A DNA stretch of 58,059 bases from an uncultured Helicobacter sp. (lineage in GTDB: Bacteria > Campylobacterota > Campylobacteria > Campylobacterales > Helicobacteraceae): contig CALVDZ010000013.1 in NCBI GenBank assembly GCA_944326445.1, positions 1 through 58,059 of the forward strand, read 5' to 3'. Numbering within the stretch: position 1 is the stretch's first letter; every line of letters starts with the position of its first letter. The notes under the pieces are model-generated. The model was given only the letters and a program-made list of their open reading frames with translations. It was not told the DNA's origin and ran no database searches. This document shows positions 16,797-25,682 of the stretch, piece after piece. A program made the position numbers and the translations under genes.

Positions 16797-17981
16797 TTAA
16801 ATGTCTTTGATAAATCGCGCGATACGCTCTATGCCTGCTTGAATCTGCTCAATCCCACACGCAAAGGAAAAGCGCACATAGCCATCTTGCCCAAACGCAC
16901 TGCCGGGCACTAACGCCACGCTTTGGGCTTGGAGCAGCTCTTGGCAAAAGCGCATAGAATCCCCGCCAAATTTGCCAACCCCTTGGATATTTGGGAAGAG
17001 ATAAAACGCGCCCTGTGGCTTTTGGAGTGTGATACCCGGCAGCGTGCTAAAGAGCTTGCAAGCGACTTCCATACGCTCTTTAAACGCGAGGCGCATCTCC
17101 TCTATATCCGCCGCACACTCCTTGCTGAGCGCGACTACGCTAGCCTTTTGCGCGATAGAATTGACATTTGAGGTGCATTGGCTTTGGAGATTGTCGATGT
17201 ATTTGACAAGCTGCTTGTCCTTGCACGCGAGATAGCCCACGCGCCACCCCGTCATCGCCACTGCCTTGCTTAGTCCATTGATCACAATCGTGCGCTCACA
17301 CATATCCTGACTAACCGCCGCAACCGAGCAAAAAGTCGTATCGTAGATGAGTTTTTCATAGATTTCATCGCTAAGCACCCAAATGCCACTCCCTGCCAAA
17401 ACCTGCCCAATCTCCTCTAGCTCCTCCTTGCTATACACCACGCCCGTGGGATTTGAAGGGGAGTTTAGCACGAGGATTTTTGTTTTTGGCGTGATGGCTT
17501 CTTTGAGCTGCTTTGGGGTGATTTTGAAGTTGCTTTTTTCATCGGTGGGGATGAAGACATTTTTACCGCCGCAGTAGGTTACGATCTCGGGGTAGCTCAC
17601 CCAATAGGGTGCTGGGATAATCACCTCATCGCCCTCGCACACAAGCGCGGAAAATACATTAAAGAGCGAGTGCTTGGCACCATTGCTTACAAGTATCTCG
17701 TTAGGCTCGTAATGCAAGCCGTTTTCGCGCTCGAGCTTTGCACAGATCGCCTTAAGCAGCTCGGGTATGCCGCTCACCGCTGTGTAGTGTGTAAATCCGC
17801 TATTGAGCGCTCTAATCGCCTCATCTTTAATGGGCTTTGGTGTATCAAAGTCGGGCTCGCCAGCAGAAAAGCTTAGGATATCTTTGCCCTGTGCTTTGAG
17901 CTCGCGCGCTAGGGAGCTGATGGCAATCGTCGTGGATTCACTAAGAAGTTGGATTCTAGGTGCGTATGTGGGATTTGGCAT
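16797..17981 (-). CDS. aspC: Aspartate aminotransferase, class I
   Basis: PLP enzyme interconverting aspartate and oxaloacetate with 2-oxoglutarate/glutamate. PLP lysine is in INGLSKAVAMTGWRVGYL; other signatures are SNGAKHS, PAPYWVSYPE, NSPSNPTG, SDEIYE and RFSFA. Start ATG 17981 is set by AAAGGAGAG just upstream; a longer open frame to 18089 has no SD. 394 aa, typical. The stop lies six bases before the sialidase-like gene start on the same strand, so the envelope operon may be read through from here. Confidence 0.93.
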   Translation of the reverse strand: MPNPTYAPRIQLLSESTTIAISSLARELKAQGKDILSFSAGEPDFDTPKPIKDEAIRALNSGFTHYTAVSGIPELLKAICAKLERENGLHYEPNEILVSNGAKHSLFNVFSALVCEGDEVIIPAPYWVSYPEIVTYCGGKNVFIPTDEKSNFKITPKQLKEAITPKTKILVLNSPSNPTGVVYSKEELEEIGQVLAGSGIWVLSDEIYEKLIYDTTFCSVAAVSQDMCERTIVINGLSKAVAMTGWRVGYLACKDKQLVKYIDNLQSQCTSNVNSIAQKASVVALSKECAADIEEMRLAFKERMEVACKLFSTLPGITLQKPQGAFYLFPNIQGVGKFGGDSMRFCQELLQAQSVALVPGSAFGQDGYVRFSFACGIEQIQAGIERIARFIKDI

Positions 17982-18019
17982 GCTCTCTCCTTTGTGTTGT
18001 GCGTTTGCAAATGGGTTTG

Positions 18020-18025
18020 ATTGTA
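18020..18025 (-). promoter_or_regulatory. -10 box (TACAAT) upstream of aspC
   Basis: TACAAT on the minus strand, 39 bases from the ATG. A TATACT-like word lies next to it. Confidence 0.45.
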
Positions 18026-18403
18026 GTATATATTTACTTGTAGAAAACTTATAAGATTCTAAAGCCTTTGGATTGTGGGAGGTGCGCAAAGCGGTATTAA
18101 ATAAATGGGCTTTGGGTTAGGGAATTTGCTCTATTACTAAGTGGTGCTCCCGGATGTGGCTTATGGTATAGATTCTAGAATCTCCTCAAAGGCTAAAGTG
18201 TGGGCATGCAATGGAGGGAGTGAGGATTTTAAGCATCTGCGGGCAAAAATATGAGTGAAAAATAAGGGCGCAGCTTTTGTAACAAACACACAATCTAGCT
18301 TAGGCAATGTGTAGATTCTATACGAGTGTATAAGTGGAGGGGAGTGGGGATTGCTCCCCACAAGCGATATGTAAGTTTTGTCATGGCAAAGCTTGTATCG
18401 ACT
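18026..18403. other. Gene-free region between aspC and the CoA-transferase gene
   Basis: A few TAGATTCT words and two inverted repeats are present: GTGGGGA-TTGC-TCCCCAC (18344-18361) and AAGCTTGT-N11-ACAAGCTT (18389-18415), the second overlapping the last codons of the CoA-transferase gene. Either could end transcription of the prp operon, although neither is followed by a clear T run. I see no gene. Confidence 0.5.
18344..18361 (-). terminator. Perfect 7-bp hairpin downstream of the prp operon
   Basis: GTGGGGA/TCCCCAC with loop TTGC, 43 bases past the stop of the CoA-transferase gene. There is no U tract, so a rho-independent role is uncertain. Confidence 0.35.
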
Positions 18404-19750
18404 CTAGACAAGCTTATTGCTTTTGCGCCAGATTTTCATTTTCTCTGCCGCAGCGATGAGATCCTCGCGGAAGTTGGGGTGCGCCACCGAGATAATCGCT
18501 TCGCATTTATGCCAAGTTGAGAGCCCTTTGAGATTGACTTTGCCATACTCGGTTACGAGATAATGCACATTGGCGCGCGTGGCGGTTACGATACTCCCAG
18601 ATTCTAAGGTTGGCAAAATGCGAGACTTGAGCGCACCATCTTTGCCCACAAAGGTTGAGGTGCAGCAGATAAAGCTCTTGCCATTTTTAGCCAAATACGC
18701 TCCTAGCACAAAATCTAGCTGCCCGCCCGCACCGCTTATGTGCCTTGTGCCAGAAGATTCTGAATTTACTTGTCCAAAAAGATCGACATCTACGGCGTTG
18801 TTGATAGAGACGAAGTTCTCAAGTGATGAGATCGTGCGTATGTCGTTGGTATAATCCACGGGCGCGCTCATACACTCGGGATTGTCGTCCAAAAAGTCAT
18901 AGAGCTTTTTGCTCCCCATAGCAAAGGAGTAGGTTTGTCGTCCTCTATTAATGTTTTTTTTGCTACCATTGATTTTGCCCGCTAGGCTCATCTCGACAAA
19001 CGCATCGGCATACATCTCGGTATGCACGCCGAGATCTTTGAGATCGGATTTGGCGATATAAGAACCCACGATATTTGGCATACCACCGATTCCTAATTGG
19101 ATACAGCTACCATTGCGAATCTCCTCTACGATGAGTTTGGCTATTTTGTCATCAGCATCGCTAGTTTTGGCTGGCGGGAGGGCGATGGGCTGTGGATTGT
19201 CGCCCTCGACGATGATATCCACTTGCGAGATATGCACATCTGCGCCCATACCGCCTAGGCAACGCGGCATATTGGCATTAACCTCGATGATGACAATCTC
19301 TGCCATCTCCACACAGGCTTGCATATGAGAAGCCGAGGGGCCGAAGTTAAAATACCCATGCTTATCCATCGGCGCGACTTGCATAATCACGACATTGGGG
19401 CGCGGTGCGTTGTCACGATAATAGCGTGGCAGTTCTGAATAGCGCATCGGTGCATAAAATCCAAGTCCTTCATCGATGAGTTTGCGTCCCACGCCGCTTG
19501 CGTGCCAAGTATGCCAGCAGACATGAGGAGCGGGATTTTCTACTTTGAAAACCTCGGGAACCTGCAGGAGTATGCCCCCACGCAGTTTCACATCTTGCAA
19601 GTCTTTGATACGCTCGCTCAAGGCCTTGTCGCACGCCACAGGTGTGGTAACCGCCCAACCATAATCCACCCAATCCCCAGATTTTATGACACTTACCGCT
19701 TCTTTGGCGGTTTTTAGTTTTTGTCGGTATAGTTGTGTAAAATCCATCAT
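18404..19750 (-). CDS. Acetyl-CoA hydrolase/transferase family CoA-transferase (probable propionate or succinate CoA-transferase)
   Basis: Moves CoA between acyl-CoA and free acids through a glutamyl-CoA intermediate. The family core is visible: GDWVDYGWAVTTPVACDKAL, QVAPMDKHGYFNFG, IQLGIGGMPNIVGSYI, then LGVHTEMYADAFVEM with the catalytic Glu, and the C-terminal GAGGQLDFVLGAY. 448 aa, normal for Cat1/AbfT-type enzymes. It lies directly downstream of prpD, with no prpE ligase in the window, so activation of propionate by CoA transfer is the natural reading. Start ATG 19750 (Met-Met) with AAGGAAG upstream. Confidence 0.82.
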   Translation of the reverse strand: MMDFTQLYRQKLKTAKEAVSVIKSGDWVDYGWAVTTPVACDKALSERIKDLQDVKLRGGILLQVPEVFKVENPAPHVCWHTWHASGVGRKLIDEGLGFYAPMRYSELPRYYRDNAPRPNVVIMQVAPMDKHGYFNFGPSASHMQACVEMAEIVIIEVNANMPRCLGGMGADVHISQVDIIVEGDNPQPIALPPAKTSDADDKIAKLIVEEIRNGSCIQLGIGGMPNIVGSYIAKSDLKDLGVHTEMYADAFVEMSLAGKINGSKKNINRGRQTYSFAMGSKKLYDFLDDNPECMSAPVDYTNDIRTISSLENFVSINNAVDVDLFGQVNSESSGTRHISGAGGQLDFVLGAYLAKNGKSFICCTSTFVGKDGALKSRILPTLESGSIVTATRANVHYLVTEYGKVNLKGLSTWHKCEAIISVAHPNFREDLIAAAEKMKIWRKSNKLV

Positions 19751-19799
19751 AGCTTCCTTATGTAAGTTTTGATAACCTTAAGCCCACAATGGAGCTTTA

Positions 19800-21254
19800 C
19801 TAGAGCGCGAAGAGATCGCTAAACTCATTAAAGGGCATAGATTCTAATGTCGCTTGGTTGGCGCAGATTTCTTTAATCTTAGCGCATTTTTTGGGGCTAA
19901 GCTTGCGTGCGATATTGCGCTCAAACTTCGCGACAAGCACAGGGATTCCCTCATCTCTCCTGCGGCGGTGCCCGATAGGATACTCCACCTCTACCTTTTG
20001 GCTCTTGCTGCCATCTTTGTAGAAAATCTGCACGGCATTGGCGATGGAGCGCTTATCAGATTCTAGATATTCCTTAGTGTATCTATCATCGACTTCTACC
20101 ACCATTTTTTCACGCAGTGCGTCAATACGCGGATCGTTTGCTACGCTATCTTCATAATCTTCAGCGCTCAATCGCCCAAAGATAAGCGGCACAGCTACCA
20201 TATATTGGATACAATGATCTCTGTCAGCAGGATTAGCGAGCGGTCCGACTTTGTTGATGATTCTATGTCCAGATTCTTGAGTGGTGATGATTATTTTTTC
20301 TACAGAATCTAGCCTGTCCTTGACTTCGTCATGGAGTTTGAGCGCGCACTCTACGGCAGTCTGTGCGTGGAATTCTGCAGGGAAGCTGATTTTAAAGAGC
20401 ACATTTTCCATCACATAGCTGCCAAATTCTTGTGGGATAGTGAGTTTAGTGCCTCGCATTTTCACATCTTCAAAGCCCCAAAACTTCGCACTTAGCGCGC
20501 TTGGATAGCCCATCTCGCCACTTAGGGCTTTGAGAGCTAGATTCACACCGCGAGAGCTCGCATCGCCTGCCGCCCAGCTTTTGCGGCTTCCGGTATTTGG
20601 CGCGTGGCGATAAGTCCTCAACGCTCCACCATCGATAAATGCGTGGCTCACAGCGTTGCGCACTTCTTCAAAGCTTCCGCCAAGCATCGCACACGCCACC
20701 GCCGTAGAAGCGATACGCACGAGCAATACATGATCGAGCCCGACTTTGTTAAAGCAGTTATCCAGTGCGAGCACACCTTGGATCTCGTGCGCCTTTATCA
20801 TCGCACTTAGCGCGTCTTTTACCGTGAGAGGTGCTTTGCCCTCAGCGATATTTTTGCGGCTAAGGTAATCTGCTACCGCCCAAATCGCTCCGAGATTATC
20901 GCTTGGGTGCCCCCACTCTGCGGCAAGCCAAGTGTCGTTAAAATCAAGCCATCTAACCATCGCTCCGACATTAAATGCCGCCCTCTCTGGCTCTAGCTGA
21001 TAGCTAGTCCCCGGTATTTTTGCTCCCAAAGGGCGGAACTCCGCGCCCTCTACCACAGGTCCTAATAGCTTAGTGCAAGCGGGAAACTCCAATGCCAAAA
21101 GCCCGCAGCCAATCGTATCCATAAGGCAGTAGCGCGCGGTTTCATACGCGAGTTTAGAATCTATCTTATACTCTAGCGCGTATTTTGCGATTTTTGTTAG
21201 TAACTCATCAAATTCTGGTCGTTTTGTGTCTAATATTCCCATATCAGCACTCAT
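19800..21254 (-). CDS. prpD: 2-methylcitrate dehydratase
   Basis: Dehydrates 2-methylcitrate to 2-methyl-cis-aconitate in propionate oxidation. MmgE/PrpD family blocks include DTIGCGLLALEFPACTKLLGP, GTSYQLEPERAAFNVGAMVRWLDFND, GHPSDNLGAIWAVADY, THRHAPNTGSRKSWAAGDASSRGVNLA-like, and FPAEFHAQTAVECAL. 484 aa, typical. Start ATG 21254 (MSADMGIL) has AAGGAGA upstream; the longer frame to 21296 has none. Separated from prpC by 536 bases that hold a MITE-like repeat. Confidence 0.93.
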   Translation of the reverse strand: MSADMGILDTKRPEFDELLTKIAKYALEYKIDSKLAYETARYCLMDTIGCGLLALEFPACTKLLGPVVEGAEFRPLGAKIPGTSYQLEPERAAFNVGAMVRWLDFNDTWLAAEWGHPSDNLGAIWAVADYLSRKNIAEGKAPLTVKDALSAMIKAHEIQGVLALDNCFNKVGLDHVLLVRIASTAVACAMLGGSFEEVRNAVSHAFIDGGALRTYRHAPNTGSRKSWAAGDASSRGVNLALKALSGEMGYPSALSAKFWGFEDVKMRGTKLTIPQEFGSYVMENVLFKISFPAEFHAQTAVECALKLHDEVKDRLDSVEKIIITTQESGHRIINKVGPLANPADRDHCIQYMVAVPLIFGRLSAEDYEDSVANDPRIDALREKMVVEVDDRYTKEYLESDKRSIANAVQIFYKDGSKSQKVEVEYPIGHRRRRDEGIPVLVAKFERNIARKLSPKKCAKIKEICANQATLESMPFNEFSDLFAL

Positions 21255-21790
21255 TGTGTCTCCTTGTATTTTAAGATAAATTCGGCTTGCACGCAATCTT
21301 TAAATGAGTGCGGCGGCTCGGTTTGGTCACTACCGCTTAGGTAGCTCCCTGCACCTCGCCTTGCACAACATTTAAATCTTACGCACAATCCTAGAATTTT
21401 TAGCAAGCAAGCCAAACGCAGAATCTAAAGACAGATTCAGAATCTACTAAACGTTTAGATTCTAGATTCAGAAGTTGAGAATCTAAAAAAGCTTTAGATT
21501 CTAAAAAATCTCAAGAATTATAGAATCTGCCATTTTAGAGAATCTCATCAAGGCTTGCTAAAAGTTCATAGGATTTTGTATTGCTCCCTGTTTAATAAAC
21601 ACAGATTCTGCGTTTATTCAAAATGTGCTAGCAAGCATCATTTTGTGTAGGTTTGGCATTCTAAGATTTGAGATGAATTTTTAGGGTTATCAAGCGAGGG
21701 GCGCAGGGAGCTACCTAAGCGGTAGTGACCAAGCACCGAGTGCAGATTCCCTAAAAAGTCGCTCAAAGCTGAATGCCTTCACTACAGAAT
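21255..21790. other. Gene-free gap inside the prp cluster with repeat C and AGAATCTA words
   Basis: Contains a repeat-C-like core with CTACC-GCTTA-GGTAG at 21330-21344, AGAATCTA-rich sequence (21410-21545) with short D-like remnants, and a full repeat C at 21655-21777. No gene is visible on either strand. Confidence 0.65.
21655..21777 (+). mobile_element. Repeat family C (MITE-like), copy 1
   Basis: 123 bp bounded by a perfect 7-bp inverted repeat GGCATTC/GAATGCC. The inversion extends with gaps over about 30 bases to TTTTTAGGG/CCCTAAAAA. The centre has the hairpin CTACC-TAAGC-GGTAG (21711-21725). No coding capacity. Confidence 0.72.
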
Positions 21791-22936
21791 CTAGCGATCT
21801 TCGATTTTCACATACGCCTTATTCTCCGGTCCCGTATATTCCGAACTCGGGCGTATGAGCTTGTTATCAGCACGCTGCTCATACACATGCGCGAGCCAAC
21901 CACTCGTGCGGCTCATAATGAAAATGGGCGTGAAATACGAAGTGGGAATGCCCATGAAGTGATACGCAGACGCGCTATAAAAATCGAGATTTGGGAATAG
22001 CTTTTTCTCATCCCACATAATCTTTTCAATCGCCTCGCTGATAGGATAGAGGAGTTTGGTATCCCCCACATCATCGCCAAGCTTTTTGCTCCATTCTTTG
22101 ATCACGACATTGCGCGGATCTGCCTTGACATACACGCGATGCCCAAAGCCCATAATCTTAGCCTTATTAGCAAGCTTTTCATAGATGCCTTTTGTGGCTT
22201 CCTCTACGCTTTTGAACTCTTCTAAGAGCTCCATAGCCGCCTCATTTGCCCCGCCATGGAGTGGTCCTCGTAATGCCCCAATAGCTGCAGTGATCGCTGA
22301 ATACACATCAGAGAGCGTCGCACTCACCACGCGTGAAGTGAAAGTAGAGGCGTTAAACTCGTGCTCGGCATAGAGAATGAGGCTCACATGCATAGCGCGC
22401 ACCCATAGCTCTTTTGGCTCCTTGTTGTGGAGTTTTTCTAGGAAATACCCACCGATAGAATCTTGCTTAGATTCTGTATCCATCTCTACGCCGCTTTTGT
22501 GCCAATGGTGCCAAAAGAGCAGGATAGAGGGGAAAATCCCAAGCAAGCGAATGCCGATTTTGAGCTGATCTGGGAAGCTCATCGTGGCCACATTTAGGTT
22601 TTCTTGCTCCAAGCAACCTAGCACCGAGCAGCCTGTTCTCATCACATCCATTGGGTGTGCGTCTTTGGGCAGGAGCTTGAGTGCTTCACGCATTTCTTTG
22701 GGCAGTGCGCGCGCTTTGATAAGCTCGGCTTTAAAATCCGCCAACTCCGCTTTGGTGGGCAATGTGCCCTTAAGTAGCAGGTAGGCTACTTCCTCAAACT
22801 CCGCGTGTTTGGCCAAATCATAAATGTCATAGCCACGATAGTTTAGCCCATGCCCTGTGCCAACGGTGCAAATTGCAGATTTTCCAGCGATAACTCCAGC
22901 TAGTCCGCCAACTTTTCCTTTTGCTGCTTCTCCCAT
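21791..22936 (-). CDS. prpC: 2-methylcitrate synthase
   Basis: Condenses propionyl-CoA with oxaloacetate. Citrate-synthase-fold catalytic residues are visible: His in GPLHGGANEA, His in GFGHRVYV and Asp in NLDFYSAS. Also GTGHGLNYRGYDI near the N terminus and the terminal RPSSEYTGP. 381 aa matches short 2-methylcitrate synthases rather than the longer hexameric citrate synthase. 28 bases downstream of prpB. Specificity for propionyl-CoA is inferred from the neighbours. Confidence 0.93.
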   Translation of the reverse strand: MGEAAKGKVGGLAGVIAGKSAICTVGTGHGLNYRGYDIYDLAKHAEFEEVAYLLLKGTLPTKAELADFKAELIKARALPKEMREALKLLPKDAHPMDVMRTGCSVLGCLEQENLNVATMSFPDQLKIGIRLLGIFPSILLFWHHWHKSGVEMDTESKQDSIGGYFLEKLHNKEPKELWVRAMHVSLILYAEHEFNASTFTSRVVSATLSDVYSAITAAIGALRGPLHGGANEAAMELLEEFKSVEEATKGIYEKLANKAKIMGFGHRVYVKADPRNVVIKEWSKKLGDDVGDTKLLYPISEAIEKIMWDEKKLFPNLDFYSASAYHFMGIPTSYFTPIFIMSRTSGWLAHVYEQRADNKLIRPSSEYTGPENKAYVKIEDR

Positions 22937-22964
22937 AATGTCTCCTTATGTTTTAGATTTAAGA

Positions 22965-23831
22965 TTATTTTTTAAACAACGCATCGAGCTTTTGCTCATA
23001 GGCGTGGTAGCCTAGCATTTCATAGAGCTCATCGCGTGTTTGCATTTTTTCAATACTTGCTTTTTGTGAGCCGTTTGCCAAAATGTCCTTAAAGACTTCA
23101 AGCGCGGCTTTATTCATCGCGCGCGCCGCACTGAGAGGGTAGAGCACCATAGAGATCCCTACACTTTTTAGCTCATCGGTGCTAAAATATGGTGTCTTAC
23201 CAAACTCCGTGATATTGGCTAATACCGGGACTTTGATCACATCTGTAAATTGCTTATACTCCTCAAGCGTGTGGATAGCCTCCGCAAAGATCATATCCGC
23301 ACCCGCTTCCACATAGGCTAGCGCACGCTCAATCGCGGCTTGCTGCCCCTCACTCGCGTGTGCGTCCGTGCGCGCCATCACGACAAATTCAGAATCTATC
23401 TTGCCATCCATTGCGGCTTTTATCCTATCGCACATCTCCTCTTTGCTCACAAGCTCCTTGTTTGGGCGGTGTCCGCAACGCTTTTGGGCGACTTGATCCT
23501 CTATGTGGCAGCCTGCCGCGCCAGAGCGCGTGAGATCTTTTATCGTGCGTGCGATATTAAATGCCCCGCCCCAGCCCGTATCGGCATCCACAAGCAGTGG
23601 CAAATCGCTCACATTGGTAATCCTGCGCACATCGACACACACATCTTCAAGCGAGCTAATGCCAAGATCGGGCACGCCCAAACTCATCGCAGCCAACGCC
23701 CCACCGCTTAGGTATAATGCCTTGGCACCGCTTTTTTGTGCTTGTATGGCAGAGTAGGCATTGATCACGCCCAGAATCTGTAAGGGGTGATTGTTTTTGA
23801 GGGCTTCTCTGAATTTTTTTCCAGCACTCAT
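22965..23831 (-). CDS. prpB: 2-methylisocitrate lyase
   Basis: Cleaves 2-methylisocitrate into pyruvate and succinate. Isocitrate-lyase-superfamily motifs: YLSGGALAAMSLGVPDLG, VDADTGWGGA (metal), IEDQVAQKRCGHRPNKEL with the catalytic KRCGH, and VMARTDAHA. 288 aa, typical. ATG 23831 follows AAAAAGGAG. It is the first gene of the cluster. Confidence 0.95.
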   Translation of the reverse strand: MSAGKKFREALKNNHPLQILGVINAYSAIQAQKSGAKALYLSGGALAAMSLGVPDLGISSLEDVCVDVRRITNVSDLPLLVDADTGWGGAFNIARTIKDLTRSGAAGCHIEDQVAQKRCGHRPNKELVSKEEMCDRIKAAMDGKIDSEFVVMARTDAHASEGQQAAIERALAYVEAGADMIFAEAIHTLEEYKQFTDVIKVPVLANITEFGKTPYFSTDELKSVGISMVLYPLSAARAMNKAALEVFKDILANGSQKASIEKMQTRDELYEMLGYHAYEQKLDALFKK

Positions 23832-23882
23832 TTTCGCTCCTTTTTCCCAAATTTGAGATTACTTAAATCGTAACCTGCTTTT

Positions 23883-23888
23883 ATTGTA
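23883..23888 (-). promoter_or_regulatory. Candidate -10 box (TACAAT) of prpB
   Basis: TACAAT 51 bases upstream of the prpB ATG on the minus strand. No -35 box is obvious. Confidence 0.4.
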
Positions 23889-23972
23889 GGCAAAAAGTTT
23901 TAAATAGACTAGGGGTTGTGTCTCATTTTTGCACAAAAAAATTTTAACTTTTTGGAATCTAGATTTTTACAG

Positions 23973-24000
23973 AGGGAGAATTTCCCTTAAAATAGGGAAA
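23973..24000. promoter_or_regulatory. Two overlapping inverted repeats upstream of the prp operon
   Basis: AGGGA-GAATT-TCCCT (23973-23987) shares its right arm with TTTCCCT-TAAAAT-AGGGAAA (23981-24000). Palindromes of this size 140-170 bases upstream of prpB could be a regulator site or alternative RNA hairpins. No regulator gene is next to it. Confidence 0.4.
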
Positions 24001-24031
24001 CTCATCGTGTTACATTAGGAAACATTTATTG

Positions 24032-24316
24032 TGATGCAAGTTTTTGCTATGGCAAAACTTGTTGCCGCTTGCGGAGAGTGAATCTCCGCTCGCTCCGCTT
24101 ACGCGATCCTATTATGTAATACAAAGTTTGTTTCACAAACTTGCTATCGGGGTTTAAGGCAGAGCCTCTCTCATTTTATGCAATTTTGCTTGTAGCAAAA
24201 TTGTTGCCGCTCGCTCCGCTGCGCGTGTATATACGCAATCTTTGGTGAGATTTTGTGGTTTTCTAGTGCTAGCGCGTCAGGAATGCCGCTTGGCAATGGC
24301 GTAGATTCTATACACC
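24032..24316 (+). repeat. Dispersed repeat family A, composite copy 2
   Basis: Three hairpin heads in a row: CAAGTTTTTGC/GCAAAACTTG, AAGTTTGT-TTC-ACAAACTT and CAATTTTGC-TTGTA-GCAAAATTG. The GCGGAGA/TCTCCGC hairpin follows the first, TATCGGGGTTTAAGGCAGAGCC the second, and the GCGTCAGGAATGCCGCTTGGCAATGG tail closes the unit. It looks like nested or serial insertion. Confidence 0.75.
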
Positions 24317-24340
24317 GAGCTAGATTCTATTGTGAAGCGT

Positions 24341-25460
24341 TTATGAAACATTGCGGATTTTTTTGCCAAAAGCAATGCAGGGCTTTTCTACATAGAAATG
24401 CGCTAGGGTGGCGATTGCTATGATAAAAGCAAGATAAATGAGTGCGTAGAGGTTTGCAAAGAGCGCATTGCCAAAGTCCAAATACGGCTTTGGGGCATTT
24501 GCTATGTAGATTTGCTCCCAAAGCCCAAATTTTTTGGCCAAAGCTTTGGTGAGAATACCCATAAGAAACATACTAAAGGCGTGTGTGATATAAATGCTAT
24601 AAGATATTTTTCCAAAAAACACAAAAGGCTTAAGACATAAGAGCTTGCTTATGCTTGCCCCCCCCCCCAATAGCATTAGAGGATACAGCAGATAGAGCAA
24701 AAACGAGCACCACAAAAGGAAACACGATGATGGAGGCGCCATCTAGGCCTATTTGAAAAATCGCCAAAAACGCAACAAGTCCCATAACCTCGGCTATACG
24801 CAGCAGTATCGGGGGTAGAGAGATATGTCGGAGTTTGGCAAAAATAAGATACACAACGCACCCAGCAAAGAAAAACAAAATCCCCTTTTGTGCCTCGCCT
24901 CGCAAGACATCTAAATAGTGCGCGAAGCTAAGAATGGGAAGTGTGATAAAAAGCGCGTATCGCACGATTTTGGGCGCAAACATCAAAAGCCCAAAGCACA
25001 GATACAAATACCATTCTATGCTAAGACTCCACGAGGGGAAGTTAAATGAAGAAGAATCCGTGTGTGGCAACCAAGATTGCAAAAGTAAGAAATTAGGCAA
25101 TAGCTCCCCAATCTGTTTGTGCTCACTAAAGGGCGGTATCCCAAAAGAAACAGCAAAGTATGTGTAGGCAATGTATTTACAGCATTCAAACGCGACAAAC
25201 AAAAACAGCACAAGCCAATACAAAGGCAAGATTCTAAACGCGCGTGCGGCGAGAAAATCTTTAAACTTAAATGTGTCGTTGTGATACACATAGGCTATGA
25301 TGAAACCACTTAAGACAAAAAAGAATGGCACACCCAAATGCCCATGTCTGAAAAATTCTACTTCAGTAAAGGATCGATAGATATGCAAATGAAGCAGGAC
25401 GACGCTAAGAGCCGCAATACCTCTAAAGCTATCAAGGGGCGTGAGGTATGAGACTTTCAT
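24341..25460 (-). pseudogene. Acyltransferase family 3 (OafA-like), phase OFF by G11 tract
   Basis: Integral-membrane O-acyltransferase of the acyltransferase-3 family, which acetylates sugars of LPS, capsule or peptidoglycan. The N-terminal frame (ATG 25460) reads LTPLDSFRGIAALSVVLLHLH, GHLGVPFFFVLSGFIIAYVY, LAARAFRILPLYWLV and FPSWSLSIEWYLYL, all family signatures. It runs into a stop at 24630 after the G11 tract (24658-24668), while the C-terminal part (FVFFGKISYSIYITHAF...HFYVEKP) is in the next frame and ends at 24341. G10 would join them into a 372-aa protein of normal size. Family A repeats in the same orientation flank the gene on both sides. Confidence 0.85.
24658..24668. repeat. C11/G11 homopolymer, phase switch of the acyltransferase
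   Basis: Eleven C on the plus strand. Frame arithmetic shows that G10 or G13 gives the full-length protein; G11 is OFF. Confidence 0.85.
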
Positions 25461-25482
25461 GTAAAAACTCCTTAATTTTTAT

Positions 25483-25645
25483 TTAATGCAAGTTTTTGCG
25501 GTGCAAAAACTTGTTGCCGCTCGCGGAGAGTAAATCTCCGCTCGCTCTGCTTACGCGAGCATATACGCAATCTTTGACGAGATTCTGTAATTGCCTAGCA
25601 CCGCCGCGTCAGGAATGCCGCTTGGCAATGGCGTAGATTCTATAA
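25483..25645 (+). repeat. Dispersed repeat family A, copy 3
   Basis: The cleanest copy: TTAATG, CAAGTTTTTGC-GGT-GCAAAAACTTG, GCGGAGA-GTAAA-TCTCCGC, then GCTTACGCGAGCATATACGC, GCGTCAGGAATGCCGCTTGG and the tail TAGATTCTATAAA. Its head lies 22 bases from the acyltransferase ATG. Confidence 0.8.
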
Positions 25646-25682
25646 ATGTGTTTTGGTAGCACGAGATTCTGTGCTTAAGGAT

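Noticed and set aside
19800..23831. Absence of a prpE ligase as a broken pathway
   Set aside because: The CoA-transferase behind prpD can supply propionyl-CoA, and a ligase could lie outside the window.
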